A DNA stretch of 64,000 nt from Idiomarina sp. A28L (lineage in GTDB: Bacteria > Pseudomonadota > Gammaproteobacteria > Enterobacterales > Alteromonadaceae): the NCBI RefSeq assembly GCF_000218785.1, contig NZ_AFPO01000026.1:1-64000 (forward strand), read 5' to 3'. Numbering within the stretch: the first letter of the stretch is position 1; the number at the start of each line of letters is the position of its first letter. Under the pieces are notes generated by a model. It worked only from the letters and a program-made list of their open reading frames with translations. It searched no databases and was not told where the DNA came from. This document shows positions 36,501 to 44,482 of the stretch, in pieces. The position numbers were made by a program, and so were the translations under genes.

Positions 36501-36984
36501 TCCTATCACCCTCAAATCAATCGAAAACCAAGGCACTTGTTTTGGCGTTTTACTGCCGGTTAGTGGATGGCAAGGCGATGTTGCAAAGCCAATAGTAGTG
36601 CAAGGCACTCCGCAGCAAGGCGCTGTATTGAACGGCATTCACGTTATTTTATTAGATAATGATGTAACTCTGCGATTAGCGATTGCCAAACTTCTCCGTG
36701 GTTGGGGCGCCGAAGTTACCGCTTGCCATTCAATTGAAGAAGCCATGGCCGTGAGCAAAAAGCCCAATCTACTTTTTGTTGATTATCACTTAGATAATGA
36801 TGAAGTGGGTGTTACAGGCATTCGCATGCTGAGAGAAAAATGGCACAGGCAGCTGCCCGCTATTCTCAGTACTGCCGACCCAGATGAGAGTATTCGCGAG
36901 CAGGTAATTGAAATTCAGGCCGCGTTCTTGCCCAAGCCCGTAAAGCAGGCTGCGCTTTTAAGACTATTAAAAAGGCTTCTATAA
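33580..36984 (+). CDS. crbS: CrbS/MxtR-like SLC5-hybrid histidine kinase
   Basis: A 1134-residue membrane sensor kinase. Order: a sodium/solute-symporter-like (SLC5) domain with about 12-13 membrane segments in the first ~500 residues; a linker containing the STAC-like region; a PAS domain (LLQASVENIPQGISVIDKDLRLVAWNRRYLEIFN); a coiled coil; HisKA with FFAAAGHDLMQPFNAASLFCEML; an HATPase (NLISNAIRYTDSG, DTGRGIP, GLGLGLAIV); and a C-terminal receiver with Asp in LLFVDYHLD. This is the CrbS architecture that senses carbon status and drives the acetate switch through CrbR. The cognate regulator is upstream, separated by the antisense methyltransferase. Confidence 0.92.
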   Translation: MLPAYLVIFVALAYLAVLFLIASRGEKQQQDKPRPWRYSLVLGVHCTTWAFYGTVTQAAHYGWWFAPTYLGGILIFLFAHGFLMKLLTVVKQQNLTSIADLLGSRYGKSHSIAVFVTFISLVALVPYIALQLRAVSASFSAVTGVDATRIPWFTDVSAGVAVVMILFAILFGARKLSLSEKHPGLMDAVAFESIIKLLSFALVGLFCTYQLFNGFTDLFIQAAAAPLAQEALEGLPNGTYIYITHMLLGALAMFLLPRQFHVNFIENTHPDELKAARWAFPLYLFAINFFILPITLAGILLVPESRGEDMFMLALPVLMDRPDISMIAFIGGLAAATSMVIMATLALSIMISNDVFTPLWLRWRKAKQQEFKLTSGVVLTIRRLTMVLIISLAYLYHEATESGVPLVSNGLIAMALLAQLGPALIGGLVWQRSSRIGAIAGLSAGTIIWAILLLLPSLSSSQQLTDLAISNSILISLSTNILLFVLVSLFLPDSSVDRKHAQRYLQPNADYTDVSSRPHVSWGKLRSVLSRFIDAKDTVQLDKRLGLTLAAAPAEGLVPPVLLQRVERELAGAVGSAASRLILHGLARTSEVNAEAMADWATEASRLYRFNRELLQASVENIPQGISVIDKDLRLVAWNRRYLEIFNYPDGFIHAGMPVVELLRYNAKRGLFGDPDADIQEEVNKRLNYLRRGSSYRYQRQHEGRVIELQGNPMPEGGFVTAYTDVTKLVKAQEELHSINQELENRVKERTQELTEANSLMELAKRAAEEAHLSKSRFFAAAGHDLMQPFNAASLFCEMLQQRLEHAEQQEEFALAAQIQQSLSNAEELLTMLLEMTKLESGNLKPDIQQVPLNDVLLPLAESFSILAKEKGITLRVKPTKALVVTDKRLLSRVIQNLISNAIRYTDSGRVLCGVRRRDKHSIELQIIDTGRGIPADKQNEIFKEFHQLGDQADNPGLGLGLAIVERMCRLLQIPITLKSIENQGTCFGVLLPVSGWQGDVAKPIVVQGTPQQGAVLNGIHVILLDNDVTLRLAIAKLLRGWGAEVTACHSIEEAMAVSKKPNLLFVDYHLDNDEVGVTGIRMLREKWHRQLPAILSTADPDESIREQVIEIQAAFLPKPVKQAALLRLLKRLL

Positions 36985-37020
36985 AACCAACCGACAAAAT
37001 ATTAGCTTGCCGGCTGGTTT
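36985..37020 (+). terminator. weak hairpin after crbS
   Basis: Arms AACCAACCGACAA and TTGCCGGCTGGTT pair with two mismatches over a 9-base loop. Only a short TTTA follows on the plus strand, and the left flank (TATAAAA) gives a modest U-run for the opposite strand. Possibly serves both convergent genes. Confidence 0.4.
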
Positions 37021-37046
37021 ACATGGAGATTTTAATTAATTAACCA

Positions 37047-38465
37047 TCATTCAGCGGTTAGCTTTCTTTCACCAGAAAGCTCTTGGCCTGCTTGATAAAG
37101 CGTTACCGAAGCTACTTCGCCTGCTTCGTTGCGAGCAAACACAAAGCGTGCTCCAAAAGCTATATTCTCAAACACATCTTCCTCGCTATAGGTTACTGGC
37201 GCAGAAGGTTGGCCTGTCGCTTGAATCATCAACCTACCATTTTCTTCAAACACGTGCACAATGAACCCAGGCACTAATTCGTAATAACCCAAATAATCAG
37301 CAAGGTTCACTGAATCTGGCATTGCCGTTGGTATGTAAGGCGTGCCCGGCGGAATATTCGCATCGAGCAAATGCAATGCTAACGCTTGCACATCACCTGT
37401 TTGATACAGAGCTCCATTACTTAATACAATTGCAGCCTGTTGCGCTTCGGTATCAATGGCCACCATGCTCGCAAACCCGCCTGTGCCGCCACCGTGAGTA
37501 AGATACGTGATGCCTTGTACTGGCGCATATAACCATGCCCAACCCACATTTACTTGCGCGGTTTCTGCTAATACCTCATGGCTAGTGGCAAGCGCTGCGC
37601 TCAACGATTCTGGCCCCCAACCAAGCTGTGCCGCCACCCAAGCCTCCATATCACTTAAGCTTGCGCGCACACCGCCAACCCCCTGCATATCTTCAGCGAA
37701 ATTCCAATTCAATACCGCCTCACCTTCAGCACTGAGTGGCGGCATGGTATCGCCAGTAAAGCTGGCATTAGCCATGCCAAGCGGTGCATAGAGTGTTTGC
37801 TCATAAAGTTCGGCTAACGATAAGCCCGAGGCTTTAGCCGCTATCTTTGAAAGCATCATAAACGCAAAGTTCGAATAGCCGAATTGTGCGCCCGGTTCAG
37901 CTACTAACTGCGCCTGCGCTAGTGATTGCCAAAGCGCTTCTTCAGTGAAATCAGCGTAAGGGTCGTTTACTTCAGCTGGCATTAACAATGCAGGTAAACG
38001 GGGTAAACCGGAAGTGTGCGTAAGCATATGCCGGAGCAGAATCGGCTTTTCGCCCATTTGCGGCACCTCAATACCTTCCGGCACCCAATCTTGTAAGGGT
38101 TGATGGATATCAAGCTTGCCGTCCGCCACCAGTTGCGCATAAATACCTGCAAGCATAGGTTTAGAGATAGAACCTATCTCATATCGCGAATCAGCATCAG
38201 GCAGGTTACTTTGTTGATCGGCACAATAAAATCCACGTTCACTGGTAAAGGTGCCGTTTTCATTCCGTTGTAATCGCGCGGCGGCAATACATGCTGTTGA
38301 TGCATCACTTTCAATACGTGCCTTTATTGCATCAGCCACACTTGCCGATGATGCAGCAGTAATGCCCTGTGAAGGGGGTATCTCGGATTTTTCGGAACAT
38401 CCCAGAAGTAAGCTGCTCGCTAATACCAGCGAACTCAAAAGCGAGTGCTTCATGAATTTTTGCAT
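37047..38465 (-). CDS. class C beta-lactamase-like serine hydrolase (lipoprotein)
   Basis: A 472-residue envelope protein of the beta-lactamase/DD-peptidase (S12) fold. Signal ends with lipobox LLGC (Cys-23), so it is probably a lipoprotein. Catalytic motifs: SISK (Ser-99/Lys-102), YSN in FGYSNFAFMML, and HGG in YLTHGGGTGG. A C-terminal lipocalin-like domain (YLGYYELVPGFIVHVFEENGRLMIQATGQ) follows. Such proteins are mostly esterases or peptidases, rarely true beta-lactamases. AGGAG 7 bases before the ATG supports the start. It is a single gene. Confidence 0.88.
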   Translation of the reverse strand: MQKFMKHSLLSSLVLASSLLLGCSEKSEIPPSQGITAASSASVADAIKARIESDASTACIAAARLQRNENGTFTSERGFYCADQQSNLPDADSRYEIGSISKPMLAGIYAQLVADGKLDIHQPLQDWVPEGIEVPQMGEKPILLRHMLTHTSGLPRLPALLMPAEVNDPYADFTEEALWQSLAQAQLVAEPGAQFGYSNFAFMMLSKIAAKASGLSLAELYEQTLYAPLGMANASFTGDTMPPLSAEGEAVLNWNFAEDMQGVGGVRASLSDMEAWVAAQLGWGPESLSAALATSHEVLAETAQVNVGWAWLYAPVQGITYLTHGGGTGGFASMVAIDTEAQQAAIVLSNGALYQTGDVQALALHLLDANIPPGTPYIPTAMPDSVNLADYLGYYELVPGFIVHVFEENGRLMIQATGQPSAPVTYSEEDVFENIAFGARFVFARNEAGEVASVTLYQAGQELSGERKLTAE

Positions 38466-38568
38466 GGTTCTATCTCCTAAGATCTGTAGAGTAAGCTACA
38501 GTAGTAAGTTATAACTATACCTTAAACGTTCAGTTTTTGAATTTATTCCCCGAATTGGAGCAACGCAC

Positions 38569-39000
38569 ATGATTCTAGATCTTTCCGAATACAACGGTAC
38601 TATTCTTTGGTTAGGCATTTTGCTAGGTATTATACTGTTGCAATGGCTCGTTGCCTCTTACTCAAAAGCCTCACAACCTGGCGCTATACCTGGATTACCC
38701 CCTCGCGATGCTGGCCATAACTACTTTACTTTTCGGGCGTGGAGAACGCACCAAAACACATTAGAAAACGCTGGCACTATGATCGGCGGCGCTATTTTTG
38801 CCGTGCTCGCTGGCGCTAACCCACAGTGGCTGCAAGGCCTAATGGCGATTATGGTAGTGAGCCGAATTGCCCACATGGTGCTTTACTACGGTATCGCCAC
38901 CAATAAAAACCCAAGCCCCCGCAGCTACTTTTTTATGCTGAGCTGGTTTGCCAACGTAGCTATTATCATTCTAGGTATCAGCGCTGTAGTATCTAGCTAA
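38569..39000 (+). CDS. MAPEG-family membrane protein
   Basis: A 143-residue inner-membrane protein with four membrane segments and the MAPEG signature: RAWRTHQNTLENAGTMIGGAIFAVLAGANPQWLQGLM, including the conserved R-x-x-x-N-x-x-E/N region. Eukaryotic relatives conjugate glutathione or make eicosanoids; bacterial ones are mostly of unknown role. GGAG lies about 8 bases before ATG. It has its own intergenic spaces on both sides. Confidence 0.85.
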   Translation: MILDLSEYNGTILWLGILLGIILLQWLVASYSKASQPGAIPGLPPRDAGHNYFTFRAWRTHQNTLENAGTMIGGAIFAVLAGANPQWLQGLMAIMVVSRIAHMVLYYGIATNKNPSPRSYFFMLSWFANVAIIILGISAVVSS

Positions 39001-39082
39001 GTTATTCATTTAAGCTAGTCATTTAAATTATTCACCCAACGCCTACAAGCAATAAACTAAGTTAGGCAATAAGAGAAAAACC

Positions 39083-39688
39083 ATGAAAATTGTTATTCGT
39101 AGTTTATTAAAAGGCTTGGCTATCATTTTACCCTTGGTGATTACCATTGAGGTTATTCGTTGGTTTTTGATAACTATCGAATCTAGGCTTGCACCAGTTT
39201 TAGAATTGGTGCTTCGCCCTGAATGGTATATTCCGGGCATGGCCACGCTTGCTTTTCTTAGCATTTGTACCCTTGTGGGCTTCAGTGCTCGTTGGCAAAG
39301 TGCTGATTGGTTATGGCAAATGCCCGGCCGAATACTGATGAAGATTCCGGGTACGAAACAAATCTATGGCATGCTGCAAGACATCATGGAAGTTATGTCT
39401 GGAAAGAACTTTGCTGATGAATCGGTAGTTCTCGTTAAACTCCCACAATCAGACGTTGAACTGATTGGCATTGTTACCAAGAAAAGCGGTATAAAAGATG
39501 ATCGTATGTCTTCGTTACTCGAAGAAGAACAGTTAGCTGTATTTTTACCCATGGCCTATAACGTTGGTGGTTATACCGTAATTGTTCCCAAATCCTGTAC
39601 GAAGAATATTGATATGAAACCAGCAGAAGCTTTGCAGCTGGTAATCAGTGGTGGCCTAGGCTCTTCGAATATACCGGACAAGAACTAA
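39083..39688 (+). CDS. DUF502 membrane protein
   Basis: A 201-residue DUF502 protein: two membrane segments (about residues 8-25 and 47-67) followed by a soluble domain. Typical motifs are LKGLAIILPLVITIEVIRWF at the start, PGRILMKIPGTKQIYGMLQDIMEVMSG, and PMAYNVGGYTVIVPKS near the end, where the family carries a similar proline-containing block. The function of the family is unknown. A large hairpin immediately after it separates it from the tricorn-like protease gene. Confidence 0.8.
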   Translation: MKIVIRSLLKGLAIILPLVITIEVIRWFLITIESRLAPVLELVLRPEWYIPGMATLAFLSICTLVGFSARWQSADWLWQMPGRILMKIPGTKQIYGMLQDIMEVMSGKNFADESVVLVKLPQSDVELIGIVTKKSGIKDDRMSSLLEEEQLAVFLPMAYNVGGYTVIVPKSCTKNIDMKPAEALQLVISGGLGSSNIPDKN

Positions 39689-39696
39689 CTCTAAAC

Positions 39697-39740
39697 GGTA
39701 ATTCTGCTCTAGGCCTTTTCCTAACTAGAGCGGAATTACC
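39697..39740 (+). promoter_or_regulatory. 16-bp hairpin abutting the tricorn-like start codon
   Basis: Arms GGTAATTCTGCTCTAG (39697-39712) and CTAGAGCGGAATTACC (39725-39740) pair over 16 bp with a single G-T wobble and a 12-base loop. The right arm ends 2 bases before the ATG at 39743 and contains the only Shine-Dalgarno candidate (GGA at 39732-39734). No T run follows. It looks like a ribosome-site-masking stem or protein/RNA target rather than a plain terminator of the DUF502 gene. Confidence 0.55.
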
Positions 39741-39742
39741 CC

Positions 39743-42700
39743 ATGAAAATGCACACATTCTCACTTGGCTTAATTACGGCCGCCTTGCTCAGTGCTACCG
39801 CGCATGCTGAGCAAGGTTATTATCGCGCGCCTGCTATTCATCAAGATCACATCGTGTTTACTGCTGAAGGTGATTTATGGCACAGCACCGCGGAAAGCAC
39901 CAAACGCCTTACCACTCACCCCACTGAAGAAATCGGAGCCGCTATTTCCAATAATGGCGAATATGTTGCCTACGTGGCGAATTATGAAGGGGCCGCTGAA
40001 GTTTACGTAATGCCACTTGCCGGCGGTATTCCCAAGCGCGTGAGCTTCGAAAATAGCCGTGTGCGGGTGCAAGGTTGGACACCAAATGGCGAGGTAATGT
40101 ATAGCACTGATAACGTGGTTGGCCCGGCTAATCAATGGGTGTTGCGTACGGTTAATCCAGAAAGTTTAGCCACAACCACATTACCGTTAGTGGATGCCAT
40201 TGAAGGTGCAACCAATAGCAACGGTGCAGAGGTTTATTTCACTCGCTTCGGGCTACAAGCCACGGGTGATAACGCCCGTGTATATCGTGGCGGAGCTAAG
40301 GGCGAAATCTGGCGCTATAACATGGGCGCGAACCAAGAAGCCACCTTGCTAACGGCTAACCATGAAGGCTCAGTGAAGCGGCCCATGTATTATGAAGGCC
40401 GCATCTATTTTATTAGTGATGCTGATGGCACACCAAATATTTGGTCGATGACAACCGCTGGCCGCGATTTCCGCCAACACACAAATTATGATGATTGGCA
40501 GATTTGGTCGGCGAGCCTTAGCGCAGGCAATATTGTTTATCAACGGGGCGCCGATTTGCATGTGCTAAATATTGCTAGCGGCAATTCGCGCACATTACCT
40601 ATCGAACTCACGAGCGATTTTACCGAACGGCAAGAGCGGTGGTTAGAAAACCCGTTGAGCTATATCACCTCTACACGCTTTGATAGTAACGATCAGGTTG
40701 TGATTACCGCACGAAGCCAAATAGCTGTTGCTAACACGGGCCCTCGCCGCTTAGTGCAAATTGCTACGCCCGCCGAAAGCCGCTCACGTAATGCCGTGCT
40801 TAGCCTTGATGGCAAATGGGTATATGCACTTAACGATCACACGGGTGAAAATGAGATTTGGCGCTTCCCGGCTGATGGTTCAGAGGGTGCTGAGCAGCTC
40901 ACCGATAATGGCACTACCTTTCGTTGGAATCTTTCGCAATCACCTGATGGCAAATGGTTAGCCCATGATGATAAAAACGGTGATCTTTGGTTACTCAACT
41001 TAGAATCAGGGGAAAACCAGCGAATTAACCAAGGTGCTGTGGGCCATTCGGGTATCGCTGATATGGTTTGGAATGCGGATAGTGAGCTATTGGCCTTTGC
41101 GCGCAACGGCCAAGATAATACACGCCGAGAAGTATGGGTATATTCTCTAACTACTCAGGAATCAGAGGTTATAACCTCTGCTAAATATGAATCAGGATCG
41201 CCGGCGTTTAGCCGTGATGGCAACTGGTTATACTTCCTTTCGGATCGTAATTTCCGTGCCACGCCAAGTTCGCCATGGGGAGATCGCAATTTAGGGCCTA
41301 TGTTTAACAAGCGCTCGTTGATTTATGCTGTGGCACTGAAGCCCGATGCCTGCTTTCCATTTGCGCCGCCTCAGGAAGTTGCGAGCTGTAATAACGAAGC
41401 TGCAAAAGAACAAGGTGTAGATTTAGCGGGTGCAGCTGAACGTTTATGGCAAGTGCCAGTAGCTGCAGATAACTACTACAATTTGAGTGCTAACGATGAG
41501 CGCCTATATGTGCAAACGCGTGCGTTTGATTGGAGCACACCACCAACGTTACATAGCATTGCATTTAGCCAAACCGATGTAAAAACCGAGCCCTTTGCAA
41601 CCAACGTAAGTGGATATCAGTTATCGCTCGATGGTAAACGTTTATTCTTCAGCCAAAATGGTGCTAGCAATATGTTTATTGTGAGCGCCAATGCAACTGC
41701 GCCTAGTAGTTTAACCAACGCAAGAGTGAGCACAAGCGATTGGCAGTTGGCATTTTCGCCTACCGAAGAGTGGCGGCAAATGTTTCGCGATGCCTGGTTA
41801 ATGCACCGTGATTTCTTATTTGATAGCAATATGCGGGGTATTGATTGGGAAGAAATGCGCAAACGCTACGAACCTCTATTGGATCGCCTAACCGACCGGC
41901 ATGAGCTTGATGATGTATTTTCACAATTACTTAGTGAGCTCAATGTATTGCATTCCCAAGTGCGCGGTGGTGAATATTCAACACCTCGGGAGCGCGCCAG
42001 TGGCGCAAGCTTAGGCGGGCAGTTCAGCATGGCCGCTAACGGGCTTCGTATCGATACCATTTATCGGGTGGATGCTGATTTACCAGATCAAGCGGCGCCT
42101 TTGAGCGCACCCGGAGTTGATGCGGCCGTGGGTGATGTTATTACCCATATTAACGGCCGCTCAGTTAGCCATCTTGGTGAATTAATCACCGCATTGCGTG
42201 GCCAAACCGGTAAACAGGTATTATTAAACATTGCTCGTAATGGTGAAACGCATCAAACCGTGGTTACTCCTGTGAGTACTGGCCGCGATCATCGGTTGCG
42301 TTATGAAACATGGGTTGAAAATAACCGCGATAAAGTTGCCGAGGCAAGTGATGGTAAGTTTGGTTACTTGCACTTATACGCAATGGGTGGCGGTGATATT
42401 GCCAGCTTTGCTCGTGAGTTTTATGCAAACTACCAAAAAGAAGGGTTGATTATCGATGTACGCCGGAATCGCGGTGGCAACATTGATAGTTGGATTATTG
42501 AAAAGCTCTTACGCCGCGCTTGGAGCTTCTGGCAACCCCGTTTAGGTGAAGGCTATACCAACATGCAGCAAGCCTTTATGGGACAACTAGTAGTGCTCAC
42601 CGACCAACTAACCTACTCAGATGGTGAAACCTTCGCCGCAGGTGTTAAAGCGCTGAATTTGGGGCCGCTCGTTGGTAAGCAAACTACCGGGGCGGGTGTA

Positions 42701-42973
42701 TGGCTCTCTGGCCGCAATAGCTTAGCCGATCGAGGAGTTGCCCGCGTTGCCGAAACGCCACAACACGCAATGGACGGCCGCTGGGTGCTGGAAGGTTTCG
42801 GTGTTACCCCTGATATCGAAATTGATAACCTACCATTTGCTACCTTCAATGGCGGTGATGCGCAATTAGATCGCGGCATTCAAGTGCTTCGCGAACTTCT
42901 CCGTGAGAACCCGTATCCAAAACTCGAAGCGCAACCTATGTCGGCGCCCCGAGCAGAAGATATTAATCGCTAG
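39743..42973 (+). CDS. tricorn-like S41 protease
   Basis: A 1076-residue exported protease. Signal peptide MKMHTFSLGLITAALLSATAHA; then WD40/PD40-type beta-propeller repeats (e.g. VFTAEGDLWHSTAESTKRLTTHPTEE, RDGNWLYFLSDR) over roughly the first 680 residues; a PDZ domain (AVGDVITHINGRSVSHLGELITALRGQTGKQV); and a C-terminal S41 domain (EGLIIDVRRNRGGNIDSWIIEKL; nucleophile Ser in TYSDGETFAAG). Tricorn proteins degrade peptides; bacterial exported forms act in the periplasm. Length and domain order are normal. The hairpin just upstream may limit translation. A terminator follows. Confidence 0.92.
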   Translation: MKMHTFSLGLITAALLSATAHAEQGYYRAPAIHQDHIVFTAEGDLWHSTAESTKRLTTHPTEEIGAAISNNGEYVAYVANYEGAAEVYVMPLAGGIPKRVSFENSRVRVQGWTPNGEVMYSTDNVVGPANQWVLRTVNPESLATTTLPLVDAIEGATNSNGAEVYFTRFGLQATGDNARVYRGGAKGEIWRYNMGANQEATLLTANHEGSVKRPMYYEGRIYFISDADGTPNIWSMTTAGRDFRQHTNYDDWQIWSASLSAGNIVYQRGADLHVLNIASGNSRTLPIELTSDFTERQERWLENPLSYITSTRFDSNDQVVITARSQIAVANTGPRRLVQIATPAESRSRNAVLSLDGKWVYALNDHTGENEIWRFPADGSEGAEQLTDNGTTFRWNLSQSPDGKWLAHDDKNGDLWLLNLESGENQRINQGAVGHSGIADMVWNADSELLAFARNGQDNTRREVWVYSLTTQESEVITSAKYESGSPAFSRDGNWLYFLSDRNFRATPSSPWGDRNLGPMFNKRSLIYAVALKPDACFPFAPPQEVASCNNEAAKEQGVDLAGAAERLWQVPVAADNYYNLSANDERLYVQTRAFDWSTPPTLHSIAFSQTDVKTEPFATNVSGYQLSLDGKRLFFSQNGASNMFIVSANATAPSSLTNARVSTSDWQLAFSPTEEWRQMFRDAWLMHRDFLFDSNMRGIDWEEMRKRYEPLLDRLTDRHELDDVFSQLLSELNVLHSQVRGGEYSTPRERASGASLGGQFSMAANGLRIDTIYRVDADLPDQAAPLSAPGVDAAVGDVITHINGRSVSHLGELITALRGQTGKQVLLNIARNGETHQTVVTPVSTGRDHRLRYETWVENNRDKVAEASDGKFGYLHLYAMGGGDIASFAREFYANYQKEGLIIDVRRNRGGNIDSWIIEKLLRRAWSFWQPRLGEGYTNMQQAFMGQLVVLTDQLTYSDGETFAAGVKALNLGPLVGKQTTGAGVWLSGRNSLADRGVARVAETPQHAMDGRWVLEGFGVTPDIEIDNLPFATFNGGDAQLDRGIQVLRELLRENPYPKLEAQPMSAPRAEDINR

Positions 42974-42987
42974 AGAATATTAACCGC

Positions 42988-43037
42988 AAAAAAAGGGCTT
43001 TCACTACTATTCAAGAGTGAAAGCCCTTCATTTTTTA
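42988..43037. terminator. bidirectional intrinsic terminator
   Basis: Stem AAGGGCTTTCACT / AGTGAAAGCCCTT with an A run on the left and CATTTTTT on the right, between the convergent protease and ATPase genes. Confidence 0.88.
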
Positions 43038-43054
43038 CTTTGCGAGCCACTACG

Positions 43055-44065
43055 CTAACTAGCAAACAAACTTCGTAAACCTTCAACACCTTCAATATCG
43101 GTTGCTTGCAAAGGCACTCGATAGCGCGGGAGTTGTTTAAATATCTTATCAATTTCAACTAGGCGGTGCTGCTCAAGCTCTCTACGCTGTGCTAAAAAAC
43201 CACCATCAGCGTTTGCCGGCAATACTCGGTTTACTAATAAGCCTGCTATCGGCAATTTCGCTGCTAATAACGATTTTACGGCGCGTTCTGTTTCTAAAAT
43301 CGGCAATTTTTCTGGCGTCAGCACAAATAATAAAGCTGTATGTTCAGCATCTTTCAGAATACGCCGAGTGCGCTGAAAGAGCCGCTGCCGATTTAGTAGC
43401 GTTTCGGTAATACCTTTGCTGCGCTCACTCATTTCGGCGGTAGCTAGGCTCATAGGTTCCACCACTGGGTTATCAATATCTTTCCCAGATTTTGGCGCTA
43501 AGTGAGCCAATACCCCAGATAATTCCTGCGATTTTTTATCGTGCTTCAGCATTCCTTGGGTCCAGGCGGCCATTGATTCCGGCAAGCTCAATAAACGCAA
43601 CGTGTGCCCTGTTGGCGCGGTATCGAAAATTAGCACATCGTATTTATCAATGCCTTGATCTATTTCACGGCACATACGCTCTAGTAAGGCGGCTTCTTGC
43701 GCACCCGGTGATTGTGCCGAACTACGCAGCTGACGCTCTACCTCGGAATACATCTGTGGGTGAACAAACTGCTTTGTTTGTGCAATAATTTTATCGATGT
43801 GAGCATTCACTTCGCTTTCTGGGTCTATTTCTAAAGCATCGAGATTATCATGAATCGCTTGTATACGATTCCCTACGTTGCAGCCTAAAGCATCGCCTAG
43901 GCTATGTGCAGGATCTGTAGAGATAATTAAAACTCGCTTATCTTGCGCTGAGAGTTCAACCGCAATGGCGCTGGATAATGTGGTTTTACCCACGCCACCT
44001 TTGCCGCCCACTAAAATTAGCTTTTTATTCGTTAGTTCATCTACTAACTGATTGATAGAAGGCAT
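43055..44065 (-). CDS. ArsA/GET3-family ATPase linked to CstA
   Basis: A 336-residue soluble P-loop ATPase of the ArsA/GET3 group. Deviant Walker A GGKGGVGKTT (about residues 19-28), switch I IISTDPAHSLGDALG, switch II DTAPTGHTLRLLSLPE, and a C-terminal LVNRVLP block. It has a single ATPase domain and no obvious CxxC or arsenite-binding Cys triad; no ars genes are near. The ATG at 44065 forms a TAATG overlap with the stop of the upstream Cys-Cys-ending protein, so the two are translationally coupled. A GTG three codons earlier is less likely. Probable role: an ATP-driven partner for the small CC protein and/or CstA; this is inference from gene linkage. Confidence 0.85.
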   Translation of the reverse strand: MPSINQLVDELTNKKLILVGGKGGVGKTTLSSAIAVELSAQDKRVLIISTDPAHSLGDALGCNVGNRIQAIHDNLDALEIDPESEVNAHIDKIIAQTKQFVHPQMYSEVERQLRSSAQSPGAQEAALLERMCREIDQGIDKYDVLIFDTAPTGHTLRLLSLPESMAAWTQGMLKHDKKSQELSGVLAHLAPKSGKDIDNPVVEPMSLATAEMSERSKGITETLLNRQRLFQRTRRILKDAEHTALLFVLTPEKLPILETERAVKSLLAAKLPIAGLLVNRVLPANADGGFLAQRRELEQHRLVEIDKIFKQLPRYRVPLQATDIEGVEGLRSLFAS

Positions 44066-44361
44066 TAACAGCACCGCATATTATCAAGAGGCGAGTGTTC
44101 CATACCCATACGAATATGCCATTCGTGAAAACGCTCGAGCATTAGCGGTTGTAACTCCATAGTATAAAAAGTAGCTGGGTTTGGAATACCCATCAATTCT
44201 GAATAAACCAACAACATAAATAAATCGTCTTGGTCTCGTTGTGCGCGAGCAATAGCCGAGCGATAAGGCGCATTATAAGCCTCTTCGGCGAACGCATTCG
44301 CCTTTTTCCAAAACGCTTTTATTTGACCAAGTTTGCTACCTTGCTTATCGCCCCGCGCCAT
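44065..44361 (-). CDS. cory-CC-star-like protein (C-terminal Cys-Cys)
   Basis: A 98-residue soluble, mostly helical protein ending MRCC immediately before the stop. The layout (aromatic/basic N-terminus KAFWKKANAFAEEAYNAPYRSAIARAQRDQDDLFMLLVYSELMGIPNP, then a terminal Cys pair) matches what is annotated as cory-CC-star proteins, small companions of CstA-family transporters. ATG at 44361 (MARGDKQ) has GAGG 9 bases upstream; the open frame from 44403 is not preferred. The stop overlaps the ATPase start. The free C-terminal Cys pair could bind metal or be a docking tail for the ATPase. Function unestablished. Confidence 0.75.
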   Translation of the reverse strand: MARGDKQGSKLGQIKAFWKKANAFAEEAYNAPYRSAIARAQRDQDDLFMLLVYSELMGIPNPATFYTMELQPLMLERFHEWHIRMGMEHSPLDNMRCC

Positions 44362-44416
44362 AACTTTATACCTCGAATACTTATACACCCAAAATATAGA
44401 CATCTAGTTAAAACAT

Positions 44417-44451
44417 AGCCCTAACTTCGCGCTATTTGCAAAGTTAGGGCT
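44417..44451 (-). terminator. hairpin between cstA and the CC-protein gene
   Basis: A perfect 11-bp stem AGCCCTAACTT / AAGTTAGGGCT with a 13-base loop, followed on the minus strand by ATGTTTTAAC. It lies 30 bases after the cstA stop and 56 bases before the CC-protein start, so it is an intrinsic terminator or a partial one that lowers expression of the two downstream genes relative to cstA. Confidence 0.65.
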
Positions 44452-44482
44452 GCAACACAAGCCTATAGCGTAAATCCTATCC

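Noticed and set aside
37047-38465. Antibiotic-resistance beta-lactamase
   Set aside because: It has the S12 fold motifs but is a lipoprotein with a C-terminal lipocalin-like domain and no AmpR-type regulator; generic serine hydrolase is the safer call.
43055-44065. Calling the ATPase ArsA, an arsenite pump subunit
   Set aside because: Single ATPase domain, no arsenite Cys cluster, no ars genes; it is coupled to a CstA-associated protein instead.
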